Below, one piece after another: positions 36,193-44,432 of a DNA stretch of 64,000 bases. A model generated the notes under the pieces. It was given only the letters and a program-made list of their open reading frames with translations. It searched no databases and had not been told where the DNA came from. Source of the DNA: Paenibacillus rigui (GTDB lineage: Bacteria; Bacillota; Bacilli; Paenibacillales; NBRC-103111); the NCBI RefSeq assembly GCF_002234615.1, contig NZ_NMQW01000057.1:62001-126000 (forward strand), in the 5' to 3' direction. The translations under genes were made by a program, and so were the position numbers. Each line of letters begins with the position of its first letter. Position 1 is the first letter of the stretch.

Positions 36193-37377
36193 ATGACTCA
36201 TCCAACCCTGCAACAAAAACGTATTGCCATCATCGGTGCAGGTCCAGGGGGCCTGACGTTAGCCCTGATTCTCCAGAAGCACGACATTAGTTCAGTCGTC
36301 TATGAACGGGAGCCCCGAGATACAAACCGCGAAAGAGGAGGTTCCCTGGATATTCACGAGGAATCCGGGCAGAAAGCGCTCAGAGCAGCTGGGCTTTACG
36401 AGAAATTTCAGGAATGGGTTCGATATGAGGGTGAGGACTTCCGGATCTTGGATAAAACCGGAAAGATTTATATCGACGAAGTGACGGAGCCGGACGTTAA
36501 AGGGAGCCGGCCGGAAATTGATCGGGGCGAGCTGTGCGATTTACTGTTAAGCGCCATCGATACCGACTGCATCAAGTACGGCTACAAGCTGGACCGGGCT
36601 GTCTCTCTTGATAATGGGATGACCGAGCTTCATTTCGAGAATGGAACCATCGATACCGTTCATCTTCTGGTCGGAGCCGACGGAGCCTTCTCGCGAGTGC
36701 GTCCGCTGCTCTCTGACACGAATGCCGAATACGCAGGACTTACCATGTTAGAGCTCAACGTTCATAATGCAGCCGAGAAGTATCCCGATTTGGCGGAATT
36801 AAACAGGCGCGGTAAAATGTTTGCTCTAAGCGATCACAAAGGCATTCTCGGTCAACTGAACGGTGACGGCCGGATTAAGGTTTATGCAAGCTTTGAGGCT
36901 GAACGGGAATGGCTGGAAACCTGCGGCATTCCGTTCGATCAGCCTGCAGAAGCAAAGCGCCGTCTATTAGAGCTGTTCAACGACTGGGACGACTCGCTCA
37001 AAAATTATATCCGCTACGCCGAAGACTCTATCCTGCCGAGAAGAATTTACATGCTTCCCGTCCATTTTAAGTGGCAGCGCAATCCTGGAGTCACGCTTAT
37101 CGGAGACGCTGCCCATGTCATGTCGCCTTTTGCAGGCGAAGGTGTGAATCTGGCGATGCAGGATGCTATGGAGCTAGCGTTTGCACTCATTCAAAACCAT
37201 GATTTTGCCCAAGCCATTGAGACGTATGAAGAAAAAATGTATCACTATTCTTCTGAAAAGGCACGGGAAACGTATGACAACTTAAAACTGTGCTTCTCCG
37301 ACGATGCTGCCAGCAAGCTGGCAGATTTAATGAATCAATACCATGAGCCATACACCGGGCATGAAGATGAAGGGTGA
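36193..37377 (+). CDS. FAD-dependent monooxygenase, TetX-like
   Basis: A 394-residue flavoprotein of the PHBH/TetX class A group. FAD motif AIIGAGPGGLTLAL is at residues 12-25, the RGGSLDIHEESGQKALRAAGL segment strongly recalls TetX (GG-LD-H--SGQ-A---AGL), followed by PEIDRGELCDLL, a DG-type LLVGADGAFSRVR, and GDAAHVMSPFAGEGVNLAMQDA, which binds the FAD ribityl chain. Family members use NADPH and oxygen to hydroxylate aromatic or polyketide substrates; TetX inactivates tetracyclines. Whether this one does is not known. It lies 39 nt upstream of a TetR regulator, and its promoter carries two palindromes, a resistance- or detoxification-type arrangement. AAGGAGCTG precedes the ATG. Confidence 0.92.
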   Translation: MTHPTLQQKRIAIIGAGPGGLTLALILQKHDISSVVYEREPRDTNRERGGSLDIHEESGQKALRAAGLYEKFQEWVRYEGEDFRILDKTGKIYIDEVTEPDVKGSRPEIDRGELCDLLLSAIDTDCIKYGYKLDRAVSLDNGMTELHFENGTIDTVHLLVGADGAFSRVRPLLSDTNAEYAGLTMLELNVHNAAEKYPDLAELNRRGKMFALSDHKGILGQLNGDGRIKVYASFEAEREWLETCGIPFDQPAEAKRRLLELFNDWDDSLKNYIRYAEDSILPRRIYMLPVHFKWQRNPGVTLIGDAAHVMSPFAGEGVNLAMQDAMELAFALIQNHDFAQAIETYEEKMYHYSSEKARETYDNLKLCFSDDAASKLADLMNQYHEPYTGHEDEG

Positions 37378-37416
37378 AGCATTTACTAATTATTTTGAGC
37401 GTGTTATAAATGAAAT

Positions 37417-38097
37417 ATGATGAATCCTAAACGAACCATTGTTAGCCGTCGATCCCGCCCAGCCAAGGAGCCGCTGAGCCATGAGCTCATTGTCAGAACA
37501 GCCTATTCTCTTCTGAAAGAAGAGGGAATGCAGGGCATGACGATGCGCAAGATTGCCAAAGCACTTGATACGGGGCCTTCTTCGTTGTATGTCTACGTTA
37601 AAAATCTTCAAGAATTGAATGCATATGTAATGGATTACGGTCTGAGTGAGCTTGTTTTGCCCCCAGCAGACGAAAGCTCATGGAATATCAGGCTGTTCGG
37701 CGCTCTGGATAATTATCTCATGCTGCTGTACGAGCAACCAGGCCTTGCCGAGTTGTCACTCACTACAATACCCATGGGTGTTAACTTCCTGCGGCTTACT
37801 GAATACATTCTCGCCGCTCTGCATGAAGCGGGAATCCGTGACAGATCAGCGGCGTGGGGGGTTGACCTGTTCTTATTTTACGTTTCATCCGTGGCGTTTG
37901 AACAAACTTCTTGGAAGAAGAATGAAGGCATGCAGATGTCGGTCATAAAGGAATCGTTTTTGTCTGCCGATCCGACTCATTATCCGATGATCGCCAGCCT
38001 CAGTGAGGAAATGTTCACTGGAGACAATGCCTCGAAGGAACGGTTCCGCTGGGGACTTGAAGTGATTTTACAAGGAATTGTACAGTCGTACAAATAA
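37417..38097 (+). CDS. TetR family transcriptional regulator
   Basis: A 226-residue regulator with the N-terminal HTH LIVRTAYSLLKEEGMQGMTMRKIAKALDTGPSSLYVYVKN, close to the TetR proper DNA-binding helix pattern, and a C-terminal half that resembles the TetR_C ligand domain. It follows the TetX-like gene by 39 nt and probably represses that promoter until a ligand, perhaps the enzyme's substrate, is present. The ribosome site before ATG 37417 is weak. Ends at the hairpin 38098-38132. Confidence 0.9.
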   Translation: MMNPKRTIVSRRSRPAKEPLSHELIVRTAYSLLKEEGMQGMTMRKIAKALDTGPSSLYVYVKNLQELNAYVMDYGLSELVLPPADESSWNIRLFGALDNYLMLLYEQPGLAELSLTTIPMGVNFLRLTEYILAALHEAGIRDRSAAWGVDLFLFYVSSVAFEQTSWKKNEGMQMSVIKESFLSADPTHYPMIASLSEEMFTGDNASKERFRWGLEVILQGIVQSYK

Positions 38098-38132
38098 AAG
38101 GCCATCCGCTGTGGGATGGCCTCTTATTTTGG
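38098..38132 (+). terminator. Intrinsic terminator
   Basis: AGGCCATCC / GGGATGGCCT stem followed by CTTATTTT; closes the TetX-like/TetR operon. Confidence 0.8.
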
Positions 38133-38202
38133 CATTGCGAGCGGCGCGGGGAAGCTTAGCTTCATTACCAGCTCCGCTGAAAACTTATAAATTCTATCAT
38201 TA

Positions 38203-38242
38203 TAAAAAACGACCGGCTCCAGTTTAAAGAGCCGGTCGTTTT
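38203..38242 (-). terminator. Intrinsic terminator of the importer/M20 operon
   Basis: AAAACGACCGGCTC / GAGCCGGTCGTTTT perfect stem, directly after the M20 stop; minus-strand T-run TTTTTTAT follows. Confidence 0.8.
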
Positions 38243-38244
38243 AT

Positions 38245-39387
38245 TTACATACTTTCAATTAATCGCGCTAAAAATGCGGTACGAAGCGGAAGCTCGCCGA
38301 TAATAATATGCTCCTTGGGGGAATGGGCATAGTCGCCCCGCACACCAAGGCCGTCCAGCGTCGGAGTGCCTACCGCCGCTGTAAAGTTGCCGTCGCTGAC
38401 GCCTCCTGTAGCGGTTTCCTCCAAGGTGAAGGTGAACTCAGACGCGGCCAATTCCCGCGCATGGCTGTACAGTGAAGCGATGGCTGCCGTACGCTCCATC
38501 GGAGGACGCAGCATGCCGCCGGTTAAGACCAGCTCTGCTCCGGGAAGGCGCGGAGTCAGAGCCGCAAACTCGGCTTCAATCCGCGCCGCTTCCTCCAAAG
38601 TGGCGACACGGACGTCGATTTCGGCCTCCGCATGATCCGGCACCACGTTGGTGCCGATCCCACCCTGGATAACGCCGACATTGACGGTCGTCCCGAGCTC
38701 GTAATCGGTCAGGCTATGCAGCTGCTGAATTTGATAGGAGAGCTCCTGAATCGCCGATACCCCCTTCTGCGGATTTACCCCCGCATGAGCGGATACCCCT
38801 TTCACGGTCAGCTTATAGCGCCCGCTGCCCTTGCGGGCTGTTTTCAGCGCGCCGTTCGGCTCCATCGGGGGCTCCAGCACCAAAGCTGCAGCCGATTGAA
38901 GCGCCGCGGCCTCTATAAATTCGCGTGATGTTGGGCTGCCGATTTCTTCGTCGCTGTTAATCAACAGCACGACCCGTTTATCGTCAGGGAACCGCCCCAT
39001 ATCCTTCAACGCCTTCAAGGCGAAGATGGCCAGCAGAAGCCCGCCCTTCATATCATAAACGCCGGGACCGTAGGCGATGCCGTTCTCGGTGCGGAACGGT
39101 CGGCGCTCCGCTTCCCCCAGCGGCCATACCGTATCGTAGTGGCCGACCAGAAGGATTTGCTTCGGCCCCGAACCGACTTCGCACAAAAGCCTGTCGCCTG
39201 CGACAGGGTGAGGAATGCGCTCGACGCGTCCTCCGGTTAAACGGGTAAACTGAGCCGCATACCATTCAGCCATTAAATCGTTTGATGCCTTGTTTTTGGA
39301 AGGCGAGTCCATATTCACGCTTTCCTCCAGAAGACTTAGCATTTCCGGAAGATAAGATTCGATTTGTTGGGTAAGCTCATGTGACAT
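38245..39387 (-). CDS. M20 family metallopeptidase (CPG2-like)
   Basis: A 380-residue zinc peptidase of the M20/carboxypeptidase G2 group. Zinc ligands and catalytic residues: GHYDTVWPLGE (His and Asp near residue 78), GVYDMKGGLL (bridging Asp), SDEEIGSPTS (general base Glu and ligand Glu) and a C-terminal YAHSPKEHI His. The dimerisation domain motif GVSAHAGVNPQKGV is also present. The family cuts C-terminal glutamate or acyl-amino acids. ATG 39387 was chosen since ATG 39399 abuts AGGGAG with no gap. It is the last gene of the PotABCD-like operon (17 nt gap), so the imported ligand is probably an acylated amino acid or peptide-like compound (inference). Confidence 0.9.
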   Translation of the reverse strand: MSHELTQQIESYLPEMLSLLEESVNMDSPSKNKASNDLMAEWYAAQFTRLTGGRVERIPHPVAGDRLLCEVGSGPKQILLVGHYDTVWPLGEAERRPFRTENGIAYGPGVYDMKGGLLLAIFALKALKDMGRFPDDKRVVLLINSDEEIGSPTSREFIEAAALQSAAALVLEPPMEPNGALKTARKGSGRYKLTVKGVSAHAGVNPQKGVSAIQELSYQIQQLHSLTDYELGTTVNVGVIQGGIGTNVVPDHAEAEIDVRVATLEEAARIEAEFAALTPRLPGAELVLTGGMLRPPMERTAAIASLYSHARELAASEFTFTLEETATGGVSDGNFTAAVGTPTLDGLGVRGDYAHSPKEHIIIGELPLRTAFLARLIESM

Positions 39388-39404
39388 GTTATATTGCATC
39401 TCCC

Positions 39405-40208
39405 TTAGTGGGACTGCGAGTTGGAACCGAACAAACGATCCAAGCCATAAACGCGTTCCAAAATAATGATAAAAATAAGACTGACTAAAATAACAACCGA
39501 TGAAATCGACGCGACCAACGGATCTAAAATCTCCTGCATATAGCTAAAAATAGCAAGCGGCAGCGTCGTCGTTGTAGGTGAAACTAAAAACAGCGAAACG
39601 GTAACGTTATCGAAAGAGGTTAAAAAAGCAAAGATCATTCCTGACATAATCGCCGGCTTTAGCAGCGGCAGCGTAATATCCTTAAATACATGATACGGTT
39701 TTGCGCCCATAATATAAGCGGCACGCTCCAGCGTATAATCGAAGGAGCTTAGTCCGGTCAAGACAAGCCGTACCACATAAGGGATGGATATCAGCACGTG
39801 CGACAACAGCAGGCCAAGAAATGTTCCGGCAAGACCGATTCGGGTGAAAAACAAAAGTGCCGCTATACCGATGATCAAGGCCGGAACCGTCAGAGGCGAC
39901 AAAATCATCGCGTTAATGACGCCGCTGCCGCGGAATTTGTACTTGTGCAGCGCCAGCCCTGCCAATGTGCCGATTAAGGTCGAGATAACCGCGGTCAGTG
40001 CGGCAAGCTGCAGGCTGAAAATAAACGAATCGACAAATTCGGGACGATCGAATATTTTGGAATACCATTGGAGGGAAAACCCTACAGGCGGAAACGATAA
40101 ATATTTAACCGATGTCAACGATGTCGGAATAATGATCAGCAGCGGTGAAATGACGAACATCACAACGAAAAAAGTGATGACGCCTAACGGTGAAATTTTT
40201 TTGATCAT
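39405..40208 (-). CDS. ABC transporter permease (PotC-like)
   Basis: A 267-residue membrane permease with about six segments (LGVITFFVVMFVISPLLIIIP; AVISTLIGTLAGLAL) and the cytoplasmic ATPase-docking loop ERAAYIMGAKPYHVFKDITLPLLKPA. It pairs with the PotB-like permease, whose gene overlaps by 4 nt. The set belongs to the spermidine/putrescine-opine-iron group of importers; the ligand is unknown. Followed after 17 nt by the M20 peptidase gene. Confidence 0.93.
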   Translation of the reverse strand: MIKKISPLGVITFFVVMFVISPLLIIIPTSLTSVKYLSFPPVGFSLQWYSKIFDRPEFVDSFIFSLQLAALTAVISTLIGTLAGLALHKYKFRGSGVINAMILSPLTVPALIIGIAALLFFTRIGLAGTFLGLLLSHVLISIPYVVRLVLTGLSSFDYTLERAAYIMGAKPYHVFKDITLPLLKPAIMSGMIFAFLTSFDNVTVSLFLVSPTTTTLPLAIFSYMQEILDPLVASISSVVILVSLIFIIILERVYGLDRLFGSNSQSH

Positions 40209-41062
40209 GAGTTAAACACCTCTTTGTAGCGCTTGGTTTCAATCAACCGGGTAAACAGGGCTACCAAGGCGAATGTGGAGGCAAGCAGCAGGAATGAAAG
40301 CGCTGCTCCCATAGACCAATCCAATTGGGTCATAATTTTTTCGTAGGCGATGACCGGAAGCACCTTTACTGATGTTCCGCCCATTAATGCCGGCGTAACG
40401 AACGAGCTCATGGACAAGCTGAATACAAGCGTGGTGCCGGCAACGAGCCCCGGTAGTGTTAGAGGCAGCGTGACGGAAAAGAACGTGCGTATTTTGCCCG
40501 CGCCAAGAATTCCGGACGCTTTATACAGCGAGCCGTCGATCTGATAAAGACTGGTGGCGATAGCCAGCACCATATAGACGATCAGCGAATCGGTCAAGCC
40601 GATCACGACGCCGAGCTCGTTGTATAGAAGCTTCAACGGCACATCGATCAATCCAAGACTCATCAGCGTATTGTTAATCCAGCCCTTCTCGCCGAGAATA
40701 ACGACCCAGCCGAAATTACGAATCACGACGCTGACCAGATGCGGCGAAATAATCAGGAAAGTGACCAGGCCGCGCATTTTGCTGGATGCTTGAGCCATGT
40801 ACATGGCTACTGGATAACCGAGCACTAGACAGGCCAACACCGTAAGCAGGCTCATTTTGACCGTTCGCCATAAAATTTTTATATAATAGGGATCCTGGAC
40901 AAACACTAAGTAGTTCGCTAGCGTAAACTGCTCATGCTTATCCTGAAAGCTAAGAACTAAAATGTATAGCATAGGAAGCAAGAATACCCCAAGCACCACG
41001 GCAAGTGCAGGAGCAACCAGCAGAACGGCGGTTCGCATCAAACGGCTACGTCCCTCGCTCAT
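40205..41062 (-). CDS. ABC transporter permease (PotB-like)
   Basis: A 285-residue permease, six membrane segments (LLVAPALAVVLGVFLLPMLYILVLS; SLLTVLACLVLGYPVAMYMAQ) and the docking loop YKASGILGAGKIRTFFSVTLPL. ATGA overlap couples it to the ATPase gene upstream (41059-41062) and to the PotC-like gene downstream (40205-40208), showing one operon. Confidence 0.93.
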   Translation of the reverse strand: MSEGRSRLMRTAVLLVAPALAVVLGVFLLPMLYILVLSFQDKHEQFTLANYLVFVQDPYYIKILWRTVKMSLLTVLACLVLGYPVAMYMAQASSKMRGLVTFLIISPHLVSVVIRNFGWVVILGEKGWINNTLMSLGLIDVPLKLLYNELGVVIGLTDSLIVYMVLAIATSLYQIDGSLYKASGILGAGKIRTFFSVTLPLTLPGLVAGTTLVFSLSMSSFVTPALMGGTSVKVLPVIAYEKIMTQLDWSMGAALSFLLLASTFALVALFTRLIETKRYKEVFNS

Positions 41063-42162
41063 TGTCCTTTCCCCTTCCTGGAAAATACAAATACATCCTC
41101 AGGCTTCCAAACGAGTGTGACCGGCTGCCCCTCCGTAAAGAGGATCATCTGCTGTCCGGTTTGAATGCGAACGGCTATCGTGTACGGCCCTACCTCAACC
41201 TCACACTCCGTGTAGGCTCCAAGGAAAGAGGTCGATTTGACTGTGCCCTTAACCTGATTACTTCCTTCTGCAGCAGGCGTTCCATCGCTTATACTGATTT
41301 TCTCGGGCCGGACATAAATGGATACCGCCTCGCCGTCCGCGAAGCTCATGTCCCTGCTGTCCGCCTGTAATGCAAAGCCTGCATCTGTTTTCAGCTGGAC
41401 AGTTGAGCCACCCGTTCGCTCGACTGTGCCCTGCATCCGGTTCGATTTCCCGATAAACGTATGCACGAATTCAGACGCCGGCCGGTTATAAATATCCCAA
41501 GGTGTGCCGATCTGCTCCACCTTGCCATGATCGAGCACGACAATCCGGCTGGATAAATAGAGTGCTTCTTCCTGATCATGCGTAACGAAGATCGTCGTAA
41601 CTCCAATTTCCTGCTGAAGCCGCTTCAACTCATCCCGCAATTCCTCGCGAAGCTTCGCGTCCAAATTGCTGAGCGGCTCATCCAGCAGCAGAAGCGACGG
41701 CTCCGTAACGAGCGCGCGCGCTATCGCGATCCGTTGTCTTTGTCCGCCGGACAGCTGCTTAGGATAACGGTCCGCTACATGCGGCAGCTTCACAAGCTCA
41801 AGAACTGCATTCACTCTTTTCGTCATTTCCGGTTTTGGCGTCTTGCGGAGCTTCAGTCCGTAGGCGACATTTTCAAAAACCGTCATATGCGGAAACAACG
41901 AGTAGGTTTGAAACACCATTCCCAGCTGGCGTTTATTGGAAGACACGCCGTTCATCCGCTTGCCTTTAATCAGCAAATCCCCTTGATCAGGCTCCAAAAA
42001 ACCGGCTATCATATTCAGCGTCGTTGTCTTGCCGCACCCTGACGGGCCGAGAAAGGAGATGCACTCTCCCTGCTCGATTTGCAAATTAAAATTGTCTACA
42101 ACTACATTAGGACCAAACTTCTTCTGGATGCCGATTAGTTCAACGTCAATGTTTTTGGTCAT
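41059..42162 (-). CDS. ABC transporter ATP-binding protein (PotA-like)
   Basis: A 367-residue importer ATPase. Walker A LGPSGCGKTT (residues about 38-47), Q-loop MVFQTYSLFPHM, signature LSGGQRQRIAIARAL, Walker B LLLLDEPLSNLD, H-loop IFVTHDQEEA, then a C-terminal TOBE regulatory domain of about 120 residues (IYVRPEKISI, CEVEVGPYTIAVRI). It powers the permeases encoded downstream. 11 nt downstream of the binding-protein gene. Confidence 0.94.
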   Translation of the reverse strand: MTKNIDVELIGIQKKFGPNVVVDNFNLQIEQGECISFLGPSGCGKTTTLNMIAGFLEPDQGDLLIKGKRMNGVSSNKRQLGMVFQTYSLFPHMTVFENVAYGLKLRKTPKPEMTKRVNAVLELVKLPHVADRYPKQLSGGQRQRIAIARALVTEPSLLLLDEPLSNLDAKLREELRDELKRLQQEIGVTTIFVTHDQEEALYLSSRIVVLDHGKVEQIGTPWDIYNRPASEFVHTFIGKSNRMQGTVERTGGSTVQLKTDAGFALQADSRDMSFADGEAVSIYVRPEKISISDGTPAAEGSNQVKGTVKSTSFLGAYTECEVEVGPYTIAVRIQTGQQMILFTEGQPVTLVWKPEDVFVFSRKGKGQ

Positions 42163-42173
42163 GGGCTCTTCCC

Positions 42174-43292
42174 CTATTTTCCGACTTTTGGAGCTATTTC
42201 TTTATTGAAACGATCCAGCCATTCCGGATTTTTGCTGCCGACGACTTCCAGGTCGAATTTCACAACTTTGCTGCGGTCAAAGTTCAGCTTTTTGGCAATA
42301 TCTTCAGGAAGCTTTACAGGAACGGCCGGGTTGTAATACAGCTTCGTACCGTACATAGCCTGTACTTCATCCGTTAGCAGAAAATCGATAAACAGCTTCG
42401 ATGCATTAGGATTTTTTGCTCCTTTAACAATCGTTGCCACGTTCGGAACCAGGTTTGCCCCTTCCTTCGGAATCACGAACTCAAGATCCAAGCCTGCATC
42501 CTTCTGCACCAAGCTTCTCGCCATCGTCCATGTCGTGTAGGCTGCTGTTTTGTTCTGCATGTTTTGCTGCAGCTGCGCCGCGCTTTTGGCAAAGGTCGGC
42601 ATGTAGCCAGCAATCGTACTCAGCTTTGCAAATCCGGGATCCATGTTCTTTTCAGAGCCGCCATTGGCATAAGCAAGCATAATATATGCGGAACGTCCGA
42701 AGTTGCTGGACATTTCGGCTAACGTAATGTTGCCCTTCATTTCAGGCTTGGCCAGATCGTTCCACGATTGCGGGACAGGCAAGCCTTTAGCTTTTACCAT
42801 TTCTGCATTATAGGAAATACCCATTGGGGTAAAGTTAACTGCAACACCGCTATTGTCTTTAACCTTAAGCTCCTCACTGACCTTCTTCATATTCGGAATA
42901 TCTTTATCGGCCAGCTGTTCCCATAAGCCTTCTACCCGGCCCGCTTCCTGCTCACCGCCCTCAACGATCGTGACATCGATCTGCGGCGATGCTTTCTGCG
43001 CCTTAACTTTCGCAATAATTTCTGTCGAAACACCCGAAACGTATGTCAGCTTAACGTCAGGATATTTCGCGTTAAACTTCTTGAATATCTCATCCTTCAT
43101 CAATTGCTCTACCGTAGCTCCGTTACCCGCAACGACCAGCTGCTTCTCCGGCGTAAGACTTGCCGCCGCTTCTTTGCTTGCTCCCGCTCCTTTATCCGCC
43201 GCCGGCGCCGGTTGCGCGGCATTGCCCCCGCACCCCGCCAACAATGAACCGCATAACGCTGCAACCGATAAAACCGCTCCCCATTTTTTCAT
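42174..43292 (-). CDS. ABC transporter extracellular solute-binding lipoprotein (PotD-like)
   Basis: A 372-residue lipoprotein: signal KKWGAVLSVAALCGSLLAGC with Cys21 as lipid anchor, then a disordered Ala/Lys/Gly linker and a family 1-type binding fold (KQLVVAGNGATVEQLMKDEIF; VNFTPMGISYNAEMV). First gene of the operon. ATG 43292 was chosen (GAGAGG 9 nt upstream; ATG 43301 overlaps it). Two tandem 20-bp repeats lie just upstream (43320-43359) and may bind the divergent IclR-type regulator. The ligand is unknown; an M20 peptidase in the operon hints at an acyl amino acid. Confidence 0.93.
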   Translation of the reverse strand: MKKWGAVLSVAALCGSLLAGCGGNAAQPAPAADKGAGASKEAAASLTPEKQLVVAGNGATVEQLMKDEIFKKFNAKYPDVKLTYVSGVSTEIIAKVKAQKASPQIDVTIVEGGEQEAGRVEGLWEQLADKDIPNMKKVSEELKVKDNSGVAVNFTPMGISYNAEMVKAKGLPVPQSWNDLAKPEMKGNITLAEMSSNFGRSAYIMLAYANGGSEKNMDPGFAKLSTIAGYMPTFAKSAAQLQQNMQNKTAAYTTWTMARSLVQKDAGLDLEFVIPKEGANLVPNVATIVKGAKNPNASKLFIDFLLTDEVQAMYGTKLYYNPAVPVKLPEDIAKKLNFDRSKVVKFDLEVVGSKNPEWLDRFNKEIAPKVGK

Positions 43293-43319
43293 AACAAACA
43301 TCCTCTCGGCGTAGTTTAG

Positions 43320-43359
43320 TGTTCTCTATACGTGAACACTGTTTTCTATACGTGAATAT
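43320..43359. promoter_or_regulatory. Two abutting 20-bp direct repeats, operator candidate
   Basis: TGTTCTCTATACGTGAACAC (43320-43339) and TGTTTTCTATACGTGAATAT (43340-43359) agree at 17 of 20 bases and join end to end. The first is also a near palindrome (GTGTTC/GAACAC). They are 28 bp upstream of the binding-protein start and in the region shared with the divergent IclR-type gene. Confidence 0.6.
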
Positions 43360-43528
43360 AATGCAATTTTAGCATGGCATTAAAACAAAATGCAACAACA
43401 TTTTTATCTCATGTCAGAAATCCTTCCACATCTTATTCCAGCTAGGAAAAGCGATTTTTTTGTGATAAACTAACATCTAAAAAACTGTCAATGTCCGCGC
43501 ATTGCCCATGAAGGAGCAGATTTATATT

Positions 43529-44284
43529 ATGGACAATCATCTTTCCTCCGTCAAAAACAGCTGTACGCTGTTAAAAATGTTCCTCGATTCCCCTAAGGAA
43601 ATGGGCGTCAGTGAGCTGAGCAGGCAGCTCCAGCTTTCCAAAGGCGCTGTACATAAGCTGCTCGCCACCTTGGAAAGCGAAGGGTTCATTAAACAAAACC
43701 CGACAAATAAACAGTATTCCCTCGGCTATACTTTGCTAGAACTCGGAAACAAAGTTTTGAAGGATCATAATTTGGTCGAGTTTTCCAAGCAGTATCTCCA
43801 GAGGCTCTCCGATACGACGCAAGAGCTTACATGTCTTTGCGTCAGGGATGATTACGAGGCCATCTATGTCGACCGGATCGACTCCAAGCACCCGATTCGA
43901 TTTAATGTCGACATTTATCGGCGGTTCCCCCTCTATGCGACTTCTGCGGCAAGGGCCATTCTCGCCTTTCAGGAACCGCTCTTTATTGAGAGCATCCTGA
44001 GCTCTGGCATCCGAACATACACGGCCTATTCTATGAAAGAGCCTGCGGAAGTGAAGAAACGTCTTGATATCATTCACGCTAATGGTTACGAGGTCAGCGA
44101 AAACATGCGCAACGTCGGCGTAATGGGAATCGCTGCTCCGATCTTCGATACGAACGGTGCGGTAAACGCCTCGATCAGCATGATCGGCCCGGCAAACCGG
44201 GTGAAGCCGTCCCTCGAGACGATGATCGAGCATGTAACGACAACGGCGAGGGAAATATCCGCTCAGCTTGGGTATAGGGGATAA
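43529..44284 (+). CDS. IclR family transcriptional regulator
   Basis: A 251-residue IclR regulator: N-terminal winged helix KNSCTLLKMFLDSPKEMGVSELSRQLQLSKGAVHKLLATLE and a C-terminal effector domain with YVDRIDSKHPIRFNV and MGIAAPIFDTNGAVNASISMIGP. ATG 43529 follows AAGGAGC; an upstream TTG lacks one. It is divergent from the PotD-like operon, which it probably controls through the tandem repeats at 43320-43359. The effector is probably the imported compound or its product. Confidence 0.93.
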   Translation: MDNHLSSVKNSCTLLKMFLDSPKEMGVSELSRQLQLSKGAVHKLLATLESEGFIKQNPTNKQYSLGYTLLELGNKVLKDHNLVEFSKQYLQRLSDTTQELTCLCVRDDYEAIYVDRIDSKHPIRFNVDIYRRFPLYATSAARAILAFQEPLFIESILSSGIRTYTAYSMKEPAEVKKRLDIIHANGYEVSENMRNVGVMGIAAPIFDTNGAVNASISMIGPANRVKPSLETMIEHVTTTAREISAQLGYRG

Positions 44285-44356
44285 GCATTCGGAAGAACCG
44301 TAACAAATGAAAACCGCTTTTCGATATTCTGCATGTTTGGCCGTATAGATAAATGC

Positions 44357-44430
44357 AAAAAACACCCTTCGAATATCAGGAACGCATACTCAGCGTCCTA
44401 TGATTATTCTTAGGGTGTTTTCATTCTTTT
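44357..44430. terminator. Long bidirectional terminator hairpin
   Basis: AAAACACCCT pairs with AGGGTGTTTT; inside, GAATA-TCA and TGA-TATTC style pairing extends the stem. A-run on the left and T-rich sequence on the right. It lies between the convergent IclR gene and chemoreceptor gene. Confidence 0.65.
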
Positions 44431-44432
44431 TT

